Source: an uncultured Pseudomonadales bacterium (GTDB lineage: Bacteria; Pseudomonadota; Gammaproteobacteria; Pseudomonadales; Azotimanducaceae). Taken from it: DNA of 64,000 nt. The stretch covers positions 3,682,348-3,746,347 of the forward strand of contig OY282379.1 in the NCBI GenBank assembly GCA_958295875.1, read 5' to 3'. Below the pieces are notes generated by a model that was not told the DNA's origin, did no database searches, and saw only the letters and a program-made list of their open reading frames with translations. The translations under genes and the position numbers were made by a program. Shown in pieces: positions 54,643 through 63,284 of the stretch (positions within the stretch are counted from its first letter, which is position 1; every line of letters starts with the position of its first letter).

Positions 54643-54834
54643 AGTTGCAGTCACGCGGGGCACTCCGAAGCGCCTGACCAGATTATAGCGCGAGCGGCGC
54701 AGCGCAAGACGGTTGCAACGAGAAATTCGACGTCCGAATCGCCCGCCTCGCGGGGTTGGATTGGGCACGCCAGCGACACCGTGGCCAATGTATGCTGGCA
54801 GCCTGCGGCAGCGGCTAAGCGGCTCGATTCCGGC

Positions 54835-56085
54835 ATGGAACGGTACTCCCTCCTCAACCTGCTCCGGCACGCGCGCAGCCATCACGAAAACTGGCAACCT
54901 GCGTGGCGCGACCCAGAGCCGAAGCCCGCCTACGACGTGGTGATCGTGGGTGGCGGCGGGCACGGCTTGGCCACCGCCTACTACTTGGCGAAGCGCCACG
55001 GCGCCACCAACGTCGCGGTGGTGGAGAAGGGCTGGCTCGGCGGCGGCAACACCGGCCGCAACACCACCATCGTGCGCTCCAACTACCTGCGAGAGGAGGC
55101 CGCCCACCTCTACGAGTTCGCGCTGAAGCTGTGGGAGGGCTTGAGCGTCGAGCTCAACTTCAATGTGATGTTCAGCCCGCGCGGGGTGCTGAACTTGGGC
55201 CACTCCTTGCAAGACATGCGAGACATCGAACGCCGCGTCAACGCGAATCGGTTGAACGGCATCGACGGCGAAGTGCTGACGCCGGCCGAGGTGCAGGCGA
55301 AGGCGCCGCTCATCAACTGCTCGCCGACGGCGCGCTATCCAGTGCTCGGCGCGTCTTGGCAGCCGCGGGGCGGGGTCGCTCGCCACGACGCGGTGGCGTG
55401 GGGCTACGCGCGCGCGGCCGACGCCTTGGGGGTGGACTTGCTGCAGCACACCGAGGTGGTGGACATCCGCGTGGAAGGTGGACGCGCCAAGGGCGTCGAG
55501 ACGTCACGAGGCTTCATCAAAGCAGACAAAGTGGCCTGCGTGGCCGCGGGACATTCCAGCCTGCTCGCGGCAATGGCGGGGCTGCGGCTGCCCATCGAAT
55601 CCCGCCCCTTGCAGGCGCTGGCTTCAGAGCCGCTCAAGCCGTGCCTGGATACAGTGGTGATGTCCAACGCCGTCCACTGTTACATCAGCCAATCCGACAA
55701 GGGAGACCTCGTCATCGGCGCTGGCACGGACGCCTACAACGGCTACGGCCAACGCGGTTCCTTCCATGTGTTGGAACACGCCATCCAAGCCGTCTGCGAG
55801 CTGTTTCCGGCGTTCAGCCGGGTGCGCATGAACCGCCAGTGGGGAGGCATCGTGGACATCTGCCCCGACGCTTGCCCGATCATTGGCACCACCCCGGTGC
55901 GCGGGCTGTACTTCAACTGCGGTTGGGGCACCGGCGGCTTCAAGTCGACGCCCGGCTCCGGGTACGTGTTCGCCGACACCGTCGCCAATGATCGGCCGCA
56001 CCCCTTGGCGGCACCGTTCGCGCTGGAACGCTTTCACACCGGTGCGCTCATCGATGAACATGGCGCCGCCGGCGTCGCGCATTAG
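54835..56085 (+). CDS. Sarcosine oxidase beta subunit-like FAD oxidoreductase
   Basis: The 416-residue DAO-fold protein has the FAD-binding motif VVIVGGGGHGLATAYYLAKR at residue 35, VEKGWLGGGNTGRNTTIVRS (flavin-attachment region of SoxB), and a C-terminal GLYFNCGWGTGGFKSTPGSG. The start MERYSLLNLLRHA matches SoxB. SoxB in heterotetrameric sarcosine oxidase oxidises sarcosine to glycine and formaldehyde, but no soxA, soxD or soxG is adjacent. It is divergent from the dioxygenase/HD pair with a 192-base gap, suggesting co-regulation and N-methyl amine metabolism. Confidence 0.88.
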   Translation: MERYSLLNLLRHARSHHENWQPAWRDPEPKPAYDVVIVGGGGHGLATAYYLAKRHGATNVAVVEKGWLGGGNTGRNTTIVRSNYLREEAAHLYEFALKLWEGLSVELNFNVMFSPRGVLNLGHSLQDMRDIERRVNANRLNGIDGEVLTPAEVQAKAPLINCSPTARYPVLGASWQPRGGVARHDAVAWGYARAADALGVDLLQHTEVVDIRVEGGRAKGVETSRGFIKADKVACVAAGHSSLLAAMAGLRLPIESRPLQALASEPLKPCLDTVVMSNAVHCYISQSDKGDLVIGAGTDAYNGYGQRGSFHVLEHAIQAVCELFPAFSRVRMNRQWGGIVDICPDACPIIGTTPVRGLYFNCGWGTGGFKSTPGSGYVFADTVANDRPHPLAAPFALERFHTGALIDEHGAAGVAH

Positions 56086-56178
56086 CCGCGCCGCGAGTCG
56101 TGGCGTTCTAGGCGTGGCCCGGCGCAGAGGCGCCAGCGCACGCAACACGGGATTTGCCAAGCGGTCGCGGCCGCGCCG

Positions 56179-57414
56179 CTAGCCGCCCTCAGCCTGCGCG
56201 ACGCCGCCCGCAAAGAGTTCCGCGATTTGCTCCGCGTCGTAACCCAGCTCCGCCAGAATCTCCTCGGAGTGCTCGCCCAACTCTGGCGCCGCCCTTGGCT
56301 CCGCCCGGGCGCACCCTTCCACGTTCACCGGATGGTTGACGACGAGCGGCAAGTCGAACCGCGCATCCTGCGCCGGAACCGCCATGCCGTTCGCCAGCGC
56401 TTGCGCATCCGCGCCGGCTTCTTCCACCAAGCCGATGCGGTTCACCGGCAGGTCAACCGCGGCGAAGGCCTCCATCCACGCGGCGGACGGGCGGGCGCCA
56501 ATGATGTCCTGCATCAAGCCGCCCAACGCCTCGCTGTTGGCGGCCATGGCCTCGGGGTTGGCGAAGCGCTCGTCTTCAATGAGGTGGGTGGCGTCCAAGG
56601 CGGCGAGCAGCAGGTACATCAGCTCTTCCGTGCGCACCATGTTGAACTGCAGCCAGCGACCGTCCGCGCAGCGATAGAGCCGCCACAGCCAATGGTGTTG
56701 GCCGCGCCGCGCCCGATAGTCCGCCATGTCGGCGCCGGCCACGGCGCCTTGGGCCACCGAAGATGCCGACCACAGCCCGTTGGCAAACAGCGAGGTATGC
56801 ACCATGCCGCCCTCGCCCGTGCGTTCGCGCCGCCATAGCGCGGTGATGATGGCGGCGTAAAGCGCCACCGCGGTGGGATGATCTCCCATGCCGGGCAAAC
56901 CCTGCGTCGGCATGGCGTCTGGGTGCCGCATGAGGTCCATCAAGCCGCTGCGGGCCCAGTAGGCGATCTGGTCGAAGCCCTTGCGTTCCCGCTCTGGGCC
57001 ACGTTCGCCGTAGGCGGTGAGCGATGCATAGATCATGCGTGGGTTCAGCGGGCCCAGGTCTTCATAGGTGAGCCGCAGCGATTCGCGCACCGAGTGGGGC
57101 TGATTGGTGATGTACACGTCGCACCACGCCACCAACTTGTGCAGCACTTCCATGCCGGCGGGCGTCTTCAAATCCAGCGCCAGGCAGCGCTTGTTGCGCC
57201 CATCCAAATGCCACATGTAGTTGCTGCGGGCATCCGGCGTGCCCGGCAGCCGGGAACTGATGCGCAGCAAGTCTCCCGTGCCGGGCTGCTCCACCTTGAT
57301 GACGTCCGCGCCGAAGTCTGCCAGCATCATCGCCGCCGCCGGGCCGGCGATGACAGTGGCAACGTCGAGGACTTTGAGGCCCGTGAAGGGGGGCGCCGGC
57401 ATGAGGGCTGTCAT
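56179..57414 (-). CDS. CaiB/BaiF family (class III) CoA-transferase
   Basis: The 411-residue protein shows GLKVLDVATVIAGPAAAMML, FGADVIKVEQPGTGDLLR and MWHLDGRNKRCLALDLKT, the N-terminal features of class III CoA-transferases; GFDQIAYWARSGLM contains the catalytic Asp. It moves CoA between carboxylic acids. ATG 57414 overlaps the stop of the MaoC-type gene (ATGA). That pairing recalls mesaconyl-CoA C1-C4 transferase with its hydratase, but substrate choice cannot be fixed. Confidence 0.88.
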   Translation of the reverse strand: MTALMPAPPFTGLKVLDVATVIAGPAAAMMLADFGADVIKVEQPGTGDLLRISSRLPGTPDARSNYMWHLDGRNKRCLALDLKTPAGMEVLHKLVAWCDVYITNQPHSVRESLRLTYEDLGPLNPRMIYASLTAYGERGPERERKGFDQIAYWARSGLMDLMRHPDAMPTQGLPGMGDHPTAVALYAAIITALWRRERTGEGGMVHTSLFANGLWSASSVAQGAVAGADMADYRARRGQHHWLWRLYRCADGRWLQFNMVRTEELMYLLLAALDATHLIEDERFANPEAMAANSEALGGLMQDIIGARPSAAWMEAFAAVDLPVNRIGLVEEAGADAQALANGMAVPAQDARFDLPLVVNHPVNVEGCARAEPRAAPELGEHSEEILAELGYDAEQIAELFAGGVAQAEGG

Positions 57415-58253
57415 GCTTGGGCGCTCGCCTGCGCCACCAGCGCCACGGTGCCGTCCGCCTTGGCGAGCCAGACGAACGCGGCTGAACGCCCTTCGGCATC
57501 CGCCCCGTCGCCCGTCTTCACGCCATGCACCGTCACGGCATCGCCCGGCCACACCGGATTGGTGAACTTCACGTCGAGCCGCCCGGAGGTCCACCAAGCG
57601 GCGCCGAACGCTTCCTCGCAAACATGGGCCGCAAGGGCCATGGTCATGCGCCCGCCGACCACCACGTCTTCAAAGCCAAGCGCTTGCGACGCCTCGCGGT
57701 TGGTGTGGTAGTTGGCGTCGCCGTGGAAAAACTCGCCGCACATTTCCACGGTGATGGCGCGCGTCAGGCCGCCGAAGGGTTCTCCCGGCGGCACCTCGAA
57801 TCGCCGCGCCCCCGGTTTGTCGCCGGCGGCGCGCAGCGCCAGCTTGCCGGAGGCGTCCCGATGCGCGAGGAAGCTCTGATGATGTTGGCTGCGCATGACG
57901 AGGCGCTCGGCGGCGTCCAGCACTTCCACCTCGTAGCGCACGACATTGCGGTTGCGCCGCTCGTAGATGTCGCGGATGCAGCCGCTGGCGACATAGCCGG
58001 CGCCGGGAACGAGCGGCTGGAAGAACTCGTACTCTTGGCGCATCCACAGATGCCCGAAGTGGTCCGGGAACGCGATTTCCTCGAAATAGGCGTTATCCAC
58101 CCCGCTGGCAACGCAGGACGGCACCGGACGGCGCCCATCGCGTGGCAGGCCAAGGCCGCCGTGGAAATCCGCCAACAGCGCCTCGTCCACGACGAACTCG
58201 CGCGCTGTCAATGCCTTGCCGACAAATGGGCCCTGCGCCGCTGCCGCCATCAT
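57411..58253 (-). CDS. MaoC/FAS1-like hotdog dehydratase
   Basis: The 280-residue double-hotdog protein has the N-terminal half with FGHLWMRQEYEFFQPLVPGA and the MaoC-type C-terminal half with DANYHTNREASQALGFEDVV, followed by VVGGRMTMALAAHVCEEAFG and FTNPVWPGDAVTVHG. It belongs to the two-domain HTD2/mesaconyl-C4-CoA hydratase group and should hydrate an enoyl-CoA. It is the first gene of a two-gene unit with the CoA-transferase and is divergent from the acyl-CoA dehydrogenase gene with 89 bases between. Confidence 0.82.
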   Translation of the reverse strand: MMAAAAQGPFVGKALTAREFVVDEALLADFHGGLGLPRDGRRPVPSCVASGVDNAYFEEIAFPDHFGHLWMRQEYEFFQPLVPGAGYVASGCIRDIYERRNRNVVRYEVEVLDAAERLVMRSQHHQSFLAHRDASGKLALRAAGDKPGARRFEVPPGEPFGGLTRAITVEMCGEFFHGDANYHTNREASQALGFEDVVVGGRMTMALAAHVCEEAFGAAWWTSGRLDVKFTNPVWPGDAVTVHGVKTGDGADAEGRSAAFVWLAKADGTVALVAQASAQA

Positions 58254-58342
58254 CTCTCCCCTTCCGCCAAGCGGGAAGCATAGCCGGACTCGCCACGATG
58301 CGCCAAAATACCCACATCAATGCAGGGGCTTTGGGGGAAGGC

Positions 58343-59557
58343 ATGGATTTCGAACCGAGTGACAAGGTGCTGGAGCTGCAGGCGCGTGTGCAATCGTTCA
58401 TGGACGAGCATGTCTACCCGCGTGAGCTTGAGTTTTGGGAGTTCGTGGACGACGACGCGAACCGTTGGCAATACCCGCCGTGGTTCGAGGGCCTCAAGGC
58501 CGAGGCGCGGCAAGCCGGCATCTGGAACTGGTTTTTGCACCGCGACTACGAGGAGTTCAGCCCCGGGCTCTCCAATCTGGAGTTCGCCCCGGTGATGGAG
58601 CTCATCTGCCGCGTGCCGTGGGCGCAGGAGGTGTTCAACTGCAGCGCGCCAGACCGCGGCAACATGGAGGTGCTGGCTCGGTTCGGCAGCGAGGCGCAGC
58701 AACAACGCTGGCTGGCGCCGCTGTTGAACGGCGAAATCCGCTCCGCCTATTCCATGACCGAACCGGCCGTCGCTTCCTCCGACGCGACCAACTTGGAGAC
58801 CACCATCCTCCAAGACGGGGACGACTATGTCATCAACGGGCGCAAGTGGTTCACCTCCAATGCGTTCAACCCGCGCTGCAAAGTGTTTGTCGTGATGGGC
58901 AAGACGCACCCGGACGCGCCGCGCCATCAGCAGTTCTCCATGATTCTGGTGCCGAAGGACACGCCCGGCGTGGTGCTGGAGCGGCCGGTGCGCACGTTTG
59001 GCACCTTAGGGTCTCCGGGCGGCCACGCCCAAGTGCTGTACGACAACGTGCGCGTGCCCGCCGAGAACCTCATCCTTGGCGAGGGGCGCGGGTTCGAGAT
59101 CGCCCAAGGGCGCTTGGGACCTGGCCGTTTCCAGTACGCCATGATGTTCGTGGGCATGGCGCAGCGCTGTTTAGACCTCATGTGCAAGCGCGTCGACGAG
59201 CGGGTGGCGTTTGGCGAGAAGCTCTCGGCGAAGACCAGCATCCAACACGACGTGGCGCGCTCGCGCATGGAAATTGAACAGTGTCGGCTGTTGGTGCTGC
59301 GCGCCGCCGATGCCATGGACACGCACGGCCCGAAAGCCGCGCGGGACTACATTTCAATGGTGAAGGTGGCGGCGCCGGAGATGTGCAATCGGGTGGCTAA
59401 CCGCGCGTTGCAGGCGCACGGCGGCATGGGGGTGACGCAAGACACGCCCATCAACCACATCTACATGACCAGCCGCTACTGCCAGATTGCGGATGGGCCG
59501 AGCGAAGTGCATCTCTCCCAACTGGGCCGGCGCACGGTGCGGGATACTGTGGCCTAG
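58343..59557 (+). CDS. Acyl-CoA dehydrogenase
   Basis: The 404-residue flavoenzyme has the N-terminal helical domain (LELQARVQSFMDEHVYPREL), the FAD-binding YSMTEPAVASSDATNLET, VINGRKWFTSNAFNPRCKVF, and a C-terminal ANRALQAHGGMGVTQDTPIN with YCQIADGPSEVH. The subgroup resembles the ACAD10/11-like and other larger ACADs. It creates the double bond that the neighbouring MaoC-type enzyme could hydrate. ATG 58343 follows GGGGGAAGG. It is divergent from the CoA-transferase/hydratase unit. Confidence 0.9.
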   Translation: MDFEPSDKVLELQARVQSFMDEHVYPRELEFWEFVDDDANRWQYPPWFEGLKAEARQAGIWNWFLHRDYEEFSPGLSNLEFAPVMELICRVPWAQEVFNCSAPDRGNMEVLARFGSEAQQQRWLAPLLNGEIRSAYSMTEPAVASSDATNLETTILQDGDDYVINGRKWFTSNAFNPRCKVFVVMGKTHPDAPRHQQFSMILVPKDTPGVVLERPVRTFGTLGSPGGHAQVLYDNVRVPAENLILGEGRGFEIAQGRLGPGRFQYAMMFVGMAQRCLDLMCKRVDERVAFGEKLSAKTSIQHDVARSRMEIEQCRLLVLRAADAMDTHGPKAARDYISMVKVAAPEMCNRVANRALQAHGGMGVTQDTPINHIYMTSRYCQIADGPSEVHLSQLGRRTVRDTVA

Positions 59558-59599
59558 CGTGCCCGTTTAGCAACGCCGCCAGCGGGCAAGGAAAGCGGG

Positions 59600-59631
59600 G
59601 CGCCGCCGGCCCACAACCGGGGCGGCGGCGC
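59600..59631. terminator. GC hairpin between convergent genes
   Basis: GCGCCGCC (59600-59607) pairs with GGCGGCGC (59624-59631) with a 16-base loop in the gap between the convergent acyl-CoA dehydrogenase and SDR genes. No T tract follows in either direction, so its role as a bidirectional terminator is only suggested. Confidence 0.35.
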
Positions 59632-59642
59632 TTGGGCCTATC

Positions 59643-60521
59643 TCAGGTCAATCCGCCCATCGGGTTGATTGGCGGCCAACCGTCCTTGGTGGCCAAGACC
59701 TGCTCGCCGAGGGCGGCGACATCCCAAGGGGGCGCGTCGCCTTCCTGCTGCGCCACCGTCGCCATCTGCCAAGACAGGAGCGCGACGCGATTGCCGCTCA
59801 CGAACCAAGTGCGGCCGGACACTTCCTTGGCTTCGTCCGTGCAGAGCCAAACCACCATCGGCGACACCTTCTCTGGCGGCATGGTCTCCTTCACGGCCTC
59901 CGGCAAGATGTCGTCCGTCAGGCGCGACAGCGCCGCCGGCGCCAACACGTTCACCGTGACGCCATACCTTGCGCCTTCGAGGTAAAGGCAACGCGCCATG
60001 CCGGCGATGCCGGCCTTGGCCGCGCCGTAGTTCGTCTGGCCGAAGTTGCCGAGCAGGCCAGAGGTGGAACTGGTGACGACGATGCGCCCACCGTGGCCTT
60101 GGGCGAGCATCTGATCGTAGGACGCCTTCGCGGTGAGATAGGTGCCGCGCAGGTGTACGTCCACCACGACGTCCCACATGTCGTCTTCCATGTTCTTGAA
60201 GGACTTGTCGCGCAGGATGCCGGCGTTGCAGATGCAGATGTCCAGCTTGCCGAAGTTATCCACCGCGGCGCGCACCATGCCCTTCGCAGCTTCTGGGTCT
60301 GAAACGGAGCCATAATCTGCTACGGCTTGGCCGCCGGCGTCCCGAATCTCGGCGACCACTTGGTCTGCCATCGCGCTGCCAGCGCCGGTGCCGTCGCGGG
60401 CACCGCCCAAGTCATTCACCACCACCGCCGCGCCCTCGGCGGCCAACAACAGCGCGTGGGTGCGCCCCAAACCACCCCCAGCGCCCGTCACCAGCGCGAC
60501 TTTGCCGTCCAACATGCCCAT
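59643..60521 (-). CDS. SDR family dehydrogenase, 3-hydroxyacyl-CoA type
   Basis: The 292-residue Rossmann protein starts MLDGKVALVTGAGGGLGRTH (TGxxxGxG cofactor site), then VVVNDLGGARDG, ICNAGILRDKSFKN, SSTSGLLGNFGQTNYGAAKAG (Ser and YxxxK), and PEKVSPMVVWLCTDEAKEVS. The NDLGG and GNFGQTNY patterns are those of the dehydrogenase part of the multifunctional enzyme MFE-2, which oxidises 3-hydroxyacyl-CoA. It fits the step after the neighbouring hydratase. It is convergent with the acyl-CoA dehydrogenase and divergent from the next SDR gene. Confidence 0.88.
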   Translation of the reverse strand: MGMLDGKVALVTGAGGGLGRTHALLLAAEGAAVVVNDLGGARDGTGAGSAMADQVVAEIRDAGGQAVADYGSVSDPEAAKGMVRAAVDNFGKLDICICNAGILRDKSFKNMEDDMWDVVVDVHLRGTYLTAKASYDQMLAQGHGGRIVVTSSTSGLLGNFGQTNYGAAKAGIAGMARCLYLEGARYGVTVNVLAPAALSRLTDDILPEAVKETMPPEKVSPMVVWLCTDEAKEVSGRTWFVSGNRVALLSWQMATVAQQEGDAPPWDVAALGEQVLATKDGWPPINPMGGLT

Positions 60522-60589
60522 CGTCCTACCCCCTCCGTTAGAATCGAACGCAACCGCGTCGAAGAAACGGGCATTCTAAGGGGAAGCAG

Positions 60590-61339
60590 GTGGATAAGCT
60601 ATTCGACCTCTCGGGCAAAGTGGCTCTCGTCACCGGCGGCAGCCGGGGCTTGGGGCGCCAGATCGCGCTCGCGTTCGCCGAGCATGGCGCCGACGTCGTC
60701 GTCACCAGCCGCAAGCTCGACAACTGCGAGGCAGTGGCGGGGGAGATCGAGGCGCGCGGCCGAGGGGCGTTGGCCGTGGGCTGCCATGTCGGGCACTGGA
60801 ACGAATGCGACGCTTTGGTGGACGCCGCCTACGAGCGCTTTGGCCGGGTGGACATCCTCGTCAACAACGCCGGCATGTCGCCGCTCTATCCGAAGCTCTC
60901 GGCGGTGTCGGAGGAGCTGTTCGACAAGGTGGTGGGCGTCAACCTGAAGGGGCCGTACCGTCTTTCGGCGCTCATCGGCGAGCGCATGGCCGCCGGCGAC
61001 GGCGGCTGCATCATCAACATCAGCAGCAACGCCGCCGTGGAGGCCACCCCCAATTCGGAGCCCTACGGCGCGGCGAAGGCCGGCCTCAACTCGCTCACCC
61101 GTTCGCTCGCCTTCGCGTTCGGCAAGGCCGTGCGCGTGAACTGCATCCAAGCGGGGCCCTTCCTCACAGACATCTCCAAGGCTTGGACGCCGCAGACCTT
61201 TGACGTGTTCAAGACGCGCCTCGCCTTGGGCCGGGGCGGCGAGCCAGAAGAGATCGTCGGCGCCGCGTTGTTCCTCGCCAGCCCGTCCGCGAGCTTCACC
61301 ACCGGCGCCATCATTCGCGTGGACGGCGGCGCACCCTAA
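60590..61339 (+). CDS. SDR family oxidoreductase
   Basis: The 249-residue protein starts at GTG 60590 after GGGGAAGC. It has VALVTGGSRGLGRQIALAFA, LVNNAGMSPLYPKL, ISSNAAVEATPNSEPYGAAK (catalytic Ser, Tyr and Lys) and FTTGAIIRVDGGAP, the classical SDR plan. It is of gluconate 5-dehydrogenase/3-oxoacyl-ACP reductase type; the substrate is unknown. Its stop codon overlaps the stop of the opposite ATP-grasp gene. Confidence 0.88.
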   Translation: MDKLFDLSGKVALVTGGSRGLGRQIALAFAEHGADVVVTSRKLDNCEAVAGEIEARGRGALAVGCHVGHWNECDALVDAAYERFGRVDILVNNAGMSPLYPKLSAVSEELFDKVVGVNLKGPYRLSALIGERMAAGDGGCIINISSNAAVEATPNSEPYGAAKAGLNSLTRSLAFAFGKAVRVNCIQAGPFLTDISKAWTPQTFDVFKTRLALGRGGEPEEIVGAALFLASPSASFTTGAIIRVDGGAP

Positions 61340-62214
61340 CCCAACTGCGCCTCGCGCCACGCCTCCAAGGCGCGCGCCGCGGCCGGCGCCGGGTCGCTGC
61401 CCGTCAGCGCCGCCAGCGTGCTCAAGCCGCCGGGGTTCGCAACGTTCGCCTCAAAGATGTGCGGATAGGCGAGGTCTACCCCGGCGAAGCGGGCGCCGGC
61501 AGCGTTCAAGCGGGCGATGACGCGCTCGATGAGGCTGCGCTCTTGCGCGGTTAACCTGGCGCGCCGGGCCACGGCGCCGGCGAAGAGGTTGCCGCCAGCT
61601 TTCCCATACGCGCCGATGATCTCCCTGCCGGCGATGAGCACGCGCTTTTCACGCGTGCGCGCCGCCGGCTCATGGCGCTGCAGGATGCAGGGGCGCCCTG
61701 CCCCGGCGCCGGTCAGCCGTTCGAGGATGGCGCGGCGGCTCGCGGAATCGGGCGGAAGTTGCGCCACATCCCGGCCAAAGCTGCCGGCGATGGGCTTGGC
61801 GACCCAGCGCCCGCCTTGGGCGGCAATCCCCAACAGCGCCTCGACGTCCGCGCTCACATGGGTTTCCGGTTGAAACTCCAACAACGCCAGCTTGCCGTGC
61901 AGGTAGACCAGCGCATCCACGGCATTGACGAACCGAGCTTGGTCCACGCCGCGCAGGAGCTGCATCCGGTCTAGGAAGGTGTCGCGGGCGCCTAGCCCCA
62001 CGGGCCAGATGAGGTCGAAGGCAGCGAGCGGGACGCGAGCACCGCCGGGCCTCATCGCGGTGACGCCATCGGGCGTCATGCCGAGAGACTCGTATGCGAG
62101 CCGCTGCGCCTGCCAACCACGCGCCGCGAACGCCCGCGCCATGCGTTCGTGATTATCGCCGGCCGGGGTGTCGGCGGCAGTGAGGAAAGCGATGCGTTGC
62201 ACGGCGCTGGCCAC
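61336..62214 (-). CDS. ATP-grasp protein, glutathione synthetase-like
   Basis: The 292-residue protein has an N-terminal domain (AFLTAADTPAGDNHERMARA, FDLIWPVGLGARDTFLDRMQ) and an ATP-grasp domain with WVAKPIAGSFGRDVAQL (ATP-binding Lys), KRVLIAGREIIGAYGKAGGN and an Asp/Glu-Asn metal site (GVDLAYPHIFEANVANPGGL). This is the plan of GshB and RimK-like ligases, slightly shorter than GshB (about 315). It would join an amino acid or amine to a carboxylate. It is divergent from nadA; no gshA is present. Confidence 0.75.
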   Translation of the reverse strand: MASAVQRIAFLTAADTPAGDNHERMARAFAARGWQAQRLAYESLGMTPDGVTAMRPGGARVPLAAFDLIWPVGLGARDTFLDRMQLLRGVDQARFVNAVDALVYLHGKLALLEFQPETHVSADVEALLGIAAQGGRWVAKPIAGSFGRDVAQLPPDSASRRAILERLTGAGAGRPCILQRHEPAARTREKRVLIAGREIIGAYGKAGGNLFAGAVARRARLTAQERSLIERVIARLNAAGARFAGVDLAYPHIFEANVANPGGLSTLAALTGSDPAPAAARALEAWREAQLG

Positions 62215-62245
62215 GGCACATGGGGCTCTGCGCTATTATCCGTCC

Positions 62246-63271
62246 ATGCGCAAGGACTACAGCTTGCCTGCAGCGCAAGTGCCCGTGCATCAGCCGGCGA
62301 CGGTGTCGGCGGCCGAGCGGGCCCTGCTCAAGGACGAAATCCGCGACCGCTTGGCTGCGCTGGATGCCGTGCTGGTCGCCCACTACTACGTCGATGGCGA
62401 CATCCAAGACTTGGCGCAGGAAACGGGCGGCTGCGTGGCCGATTCGTTGGAGATGGCCCGCTTCGGACGCGACCATCCCGCTTCCACCCTCGTGGTGGCC
62501 GGCGTGCGCTTCATGGGCGAGACGGCGAAGATCCTGTCACCGGACAAGCGCGTGCTGATGCCGACCTTGAGCGCCGAGTGTTCCCTCGACATCGGTTGTC
62601 CGCCGGACGAGTTCGAGGCGTTCACCCAAGCCCACCCCGAACGCACCGTCGTCGTTTACGCCAACACGTCCGTGCGGGTGAAGGCGCTGGCGGACTGGGT
62701 GGTCACCTCAAGCGTCGGCTTGCGCATCATCGAGAGCTTGGCGGCGCGGGGCGAGCCGATCCTCTGGGCGCCGGACAAGCATCTCGGCGCCTACATCCAG
62801 CGCGCAACCGGCGCGGACATGCTGCTCTGGAGCGGCGCCTGCGTGGTGCATGAGGAGTTCAAGTTCCAAGCCTTGAAGGACTTGATGGCGGTGTACCCAG
62901 ACGCCGCCGTGTTGGCGCATCCAGAGTCTCCGGCGGCGGTGCTCGACATCGCAGACCGGGTTGGCTCCACCAGCCAGATCATTCAAGCGTCCCGCGAGTT
63001 GCCCCACGACACCTTCATCGTGGCGACCGACCGCGGCATCTTCCACCAACTGCGCAAGCACTCGCCGGACAAGCGCTTCATCGAGGCGCCCACGGCCGGC
63101 GACGGCGCCACCTGCCGCAGCTGCGCGCATTGCCCTTGGATGGCGATGAACGAACTGCGCACGCTGGCGGAATCCTTGCAGCGCGAGGATAGCGAAGTGC
63201 TTGTGGCGCCCGCTCTCGGCGCCAAGGCGATGGCGCCCCTCAAGCGAATGTTGGACTTCCCGCCGCCGTAG
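62246..63271 (+). CDS. nadA: Quinolinate synthase A
   Basis: NadA condenses iminoaspartate with dihydroxyacetone phosphate to quinolinate in de novo NAD synthesis. The 341-residue protein has LVAHYYVDGDIQDLAQETGG, GVRFMGETAKILSPDKRVL, ECSLDIGC with the first cluster Cys (Cys112), the second in GACVVHEEF, and CRSCAHCPWMAMN holding the third ligand of the 4Fe-4S cluster. Three consecutive Cys-rich positions match the E. coli type. ATG 62246 begins the family similarity. nadB and nadC are not in the window. Confidence 0.95.
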   Translation: MRKDYSLPAAQVPVHQPATVSAAERALLKDEIRDRLAALDAVLVAHYYVDGDIQDLAQETGGCVADSLEMARFGRDHPASTLVVAGVRFMGETAKILSPDKRVLMPTLSAECSLDIGCPPDEFEAFTQAHPERTVVVYANTSVRVKALADWVVTSSVGLRIIESLAARGEPILWAPDKHLGAYIQRATGADMLLWSGACVVHEEFKFQALKDLMAVYPDAAVLAHPESPAAVLDIADRVGSTSQIIQASRELPHDTFIVATDRGIFHQLRKHSPDKRFIEAPTAGDGATCRSCAHCPWMAMNELRTLAESLQREDSEVLVAPALGAKAMAPLKRMLDFPPP

Positions 63272-63284
63272 CGCGGCTTGGCCG

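Noticed and set aside
61336..61339. Overlap of two stop codons as evidence for a mis-called gene
   Set aside because: Both the SDR and the ATP-grasp proteins have full family features up to their ends, so the tail-to-tail overlap is real.
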